Shown here one piece after another: positions 62,035 through 64,000 of a DNA stretch of 64,000 nucleotides; position 1 is the stretch's first letter, and the number at the start of each line of letters is the position of its first letter. The translations under genes were made by a program, and so were the position numbers. The notes under the pieces are model-generated. The model was not told the DNA's origin. It made no database searches and was given only the letters and a program-made list of their open reading frames with translations. Origin of the DNA: Paracidovorax wautersii (GTDB lineage: Bacteria; Pseudomonadota; Gammaproteobacteria; Burkholderiales; Burkholderiaceae_C). The stretch is from the NCBI GenBank assembly GCA_009912175.1, contig WNDQ01000006.1:1-64000 (forward strand). The letters are read 5' to 3'.

Positions 62035-63785
62035 AGCGGGTGCTCCTCGCCCACGGGCTCGACCACCTCCGGCGCGGACACCTGCGGCTTGACCGCCATG
62101 TCGGGCGGCACGCCCATCATGCGCAGCGTCTGCTGCACGACCTGGCTGAAAACCGGCCCGGCGACCGTGCCGCCGTAGTACGAGCGGCCACCCGGCTCGT
62201 CGATCATGACGGCCACGATGATGCGCGGGCGCTCGATCGGCGCCATGCCGGCGAACCACGACCGGTACTTGCCCGCCGCGTAGCCCTTGCCGGCCTGCTT
62301 GCGCGCCGTGCCCGACTTGCCCCCCACGGAGTAGCCGAGCGTCTGCGCATAGTTGCCCGCCGTGCCGCCGGGGCCCGCGGCCAGCCAGAGCATGTGGCGG
62401 ACTTCGGCGGCATTCGCGCTGGAGAACACACGCGTGCCGACGGCTTCCCCCGAGGTCTTGAGGATGGTGGCCGGAATGACGCTGCCGTCGTGCGAGAACA
62501 CCGTGTAGGCACGCGCGATCTGCAGCAGCGAGGCCGACAGACCATAGCCATAGGACATGGTCGCCTGCTCGATCGGCTTCCAGGTCTTCCAGGGCCGCAC
62601 GCGGCCCGAGACCGCGCCCGGAAACTCGATCTGCGGCTTCTGCCCCAGGCCCAGCGCCGCGTAGACGTTCCACATCTCCTGCGCGCTCAGCCGCTGGGAG
62701 ATCTTGGTGGCCCCGATGTTGCTCGACTTCTGAATCACGCCCTCGACCGTCAGCACGCCGTAGTTGTGCGTGTCGGTGATGGTCGAGCCCGTGACGGTAA
62801 AACGCCCCGGCGTGGTGTCGATGAGGGTCTGCGGCGTCACGCGCTTGAGTTCGAGCGCCGTGCCGATGGTCACCGGCTTCATGGTCGAGCCGGGCTCGAA
62901 GGTGTCGGTCACCGCGCGGTTGCGCAGTTGCTCGCCCGTCAGGTTCTGGCGGTTGTTGGGGTCGTAGCTGGGGTAGTTGGCCAAGGCCAGCAACTCGCCC
63001 GTCACGGCGTCGAGCACCACCACGCTGCCGGCCTTGGCCTTGTTCTCGGCAATGGCGTCGCGCAGCTTCTGGTAGGCAAAGAACTGCACCTTGCTGTCGA
63101 TCGAGAGCTGGATGTCCTTGCCGTCGACCGGCGGCACCTGGTCGCCCACGTCGTCGACCACGCGGCCCATGCGGTCCTTGATCACACGGCGCGAGCCGGC
63201 GCGCCCGCCCAGCTCCTTGTTGAAGCTCAGCTCGATGCCTTCCTGGCCCCGGTCCTCGACGTTGGTGAAGCCCACCACGTGCGCGGCCGCTTCGCCTTCG
63301 GGGTACTGGCGTTTGTATTCCTCGCGCTGGTAGATGCCCTTGATCTTGAGCTCGGCGATCTGGCGCGCCACCGGCACGTCGACCTGGCGCTTGAGCCACA
63401 CAAAGGTCTTGTCCTCGTCGGCCAGCCGTTTGTTGAGCTCGGCCAGCGGCATGCCCAGCAGCTTGGCCAGCCGCGCGAGCTTGGCCGGGTCGCGCTCGAC
63501 GTCCTCGGGAATGGCCCAGATGCTCTGCGCCGGAATGCTCGACGCCAGGATCAGGCCGTTGCGGTCGAGGATGCGGCCACGATTGGCCGGCAGCTCCAGC
63601 GTGCGCGCAAAACGCACCTCGCCCTGGCGCTGGTAGAAGTCGCGGTCGATCACCTGCACCCACGCCGCGCGCGCGCCCAGCCCGACGAAACACAGCGCCA
63701 GGCAGGCCACGATGAACTTGCTGCGCCAGATCGGGGTCTTGCTGGCCAGCAGCGGGCTGGACGAATAGCGGACGCTGCGCCTCAT
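62031..63785 (-). CDS. ftsI: Division-specific peptidoglycan D,D-transpeptidase FtsI (PBP3)
   Basis: FtsI is the class B penicillin-binding protein that cross-links septal peptidoglycan with FtsW. The 584-residue protein has a cytoplasmic basic tail and TM helix ('FIVACLALCFVGLGARAAWVQV'). The pedestal domain starts 'RGRILDRNGLILA'. The transpeptidase domain has SxxK 'GSTMKP' with Ser300 as nucleophile, SxN 'KSSNIG' and KSGT in 'GGKSGTARK'. The start overlaps ftsL by 4 nt and the stop overlaps murE. Confidence 0.96.
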   Translation of the reverse strand: MRRSVRYSSSPLLASKTPIWRSKFIVACLALCFVGLGARAAWVQVIDRDFYQRQGEVRFARTLELPANRGRILDRNGLILASSIPAQSIWAIPEDVERDPAKLARLAKLLGMPLAELNKRLADEDKTFVWLKRQVDVPVARQIAELKIKGIYQREEYKRQYPEGEAAAHVVGFTNVEDRGQEGIELSFNKELGGRAGSRRVIKDRMGRVVDDVGDQVPPVDGKDIQLSIDSKVQFFAYQKLRDAIAENKAKAGSVVVLDAVTGELLALANYPSYDPNNRQNLTGEQLRNRAVTDTFEPGSTMKPVTIGTALELKRVTPQTLIDTTPGRFTVTGSTITDTHNYGVLTVEGVIQKSSNIGATKISQRLSAQEMWNVYAALGLGQKPQIEFPGAVSGRVRPWKTWKPIEQATMSYGYGLSASLLQIARAYTVFSHDGSVIPATILKTSGEAVGTRVFSSANAAEVRHMLWLAAGPGGTAGNYAQTLGYSVGGKSGTARKQAGKGYAAGKYRSWFAGMAPIERPRIIVAVMIDEPGGRSYYGGTVAGPVFSQVVQQTLRMMGVPPDMAVKPQVSAPEVVEPVGEEHPL

Positions 63786-64000
63786 CGCCGCGCTCCCGTG
63801 TTGGCGCCGGCCTTGGGCTCGGGCGGCACGTACTGCGGCACCTGCACACCGACGTAGTCCGTGATGGCCGGCGACGGCGTGAGCATCATGAGCTTTTCCT
63901 TGGCCAGCTGCTCCACCCGCAGGTGAGTGGCCTGGGCGCGCTTTTCGACCTGGAGCCGGTTGAACTCCACTTCGAGCTTGCGCGCCTCGCTGCTGGCGCG
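63782..64000 (-). CDS. ftsL: Cell division protein FtsL, C-terminal part (5' end beyond window)
   Basis: Seventy-two C-terminal residues are visible, reading in from the right edge. A heptad-like coiled-coil stretch ('EARKLEVEFNRLQVEKRAQATHLRVEQLAKEKLMML') is followed by 'PAITDYVGVQ' and a Pro-rich tail ending GARR. This matches FtsL, the small bitopic partner of FtsB and FtsQ. The N-terminal tail and TM helix are outside. A GTG at 63970 is internal and not the start. The stop overlaps the ftsI ATG. Confidence 0.88.
   Translation of the reverse strand, partial: RASSEARKLEVEFNRLQVEKRAQATHLRVEQLAKEKLMMLTPSPAITDYVGVQVPQYVPPEPKAGANTGARR

Overview
The window reads as chromosome of a high-GC betaproteobacterium, most likely Burkholderiales and close to Comamonadaceae. 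The grounds are the fused ThiD-ThiE, the mlaFEDACB gene order with mlaA inside the operon, the ribF-ileS-lspA neighbourhood, the dense dcw cluster, and the GC-saturated codon use. No tRNA, rRNA, CRISPR array or prophage was seen. Nearly everything is core metabolism and envelope biology. Accessory material is limited to one IS end, one RAYT-type transposase and a dispersed intergenic repeat.

Layout, left to right. 1-164: the end of an IS481-family element abutting a CTAG target. 257-4261: thiamine operon thiO-thiS-thiG-thiDE, interrupted between thiS and thiG by a 103-bp repeat. 4290-4505: small conserved-looking ORF on the minus strand. 4707-12118: ribF, a soluble Cache/CheW-type sensor with a candidate sigma-54 promoter, ileS and lspA. 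12164-15144 (minus): TRAP transporter dctP-dctQ-dctM. 15835-17478: Na+/phosphate symporter. 17613-22362: class Ib ribonucleotide reductase operon nrdHIEF behind two NrdR boxes, plus a VUT-family transporter. 22329-22991 (minus): TetR regulator. 23149-27313 (minus): mlaFEDACB phospholipid-transport operon. 27614-33946 (minus): gltBD, with a very good sigma-54 promoter upstream. 34152-34850 (minus): RAYT transposase. 35000-37032: two L,D-transpeptidases. 37123-46264: GST, cca, ROK kinase, DUF2905, MidA-like methyltransferase, pteridine reductase, folB, ttcA, a lipoprotein, a phosphatase and a sirtuin. 46267-64000 (minus): division and cell-wall cluster ftsL-ftsI-murE-murF-mraY-murD-ftsW-murG-murC-ddl-ftsQ-ftsA-ftsZ-lpxC, then a small membrane protein.

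How the genes work together. From ftsL to ftsQ, eight of the ten junctions are 4-nt ATGA/GTGA stop-start overlaps, and the other two gaps are 2 and 7 nt, so translation is probably coupled. LspA, Mla, LpxC, the L,D-transpeptidases and the dcw enzymes together make this an envelope-heavy region.

Main oddities. ftsQ loses its stop codon through an apparent 1-nt insertion in an A7 or G4 run just before ftsA. IleS has lost three of the four cysteines expected in its C-terminal zinc site. MurD carries an acidic, Ala-rich insertion of about 80 residues. A perfect 19-bp hairpin lies inside the last codons of the sirtuin gene. A 103-bp hairpin-rich repeat occurs in inverted orientation at 1636-1738 and 47584-47686. 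The Cache/CheW protein without membrane segments is the least familiar gene here.
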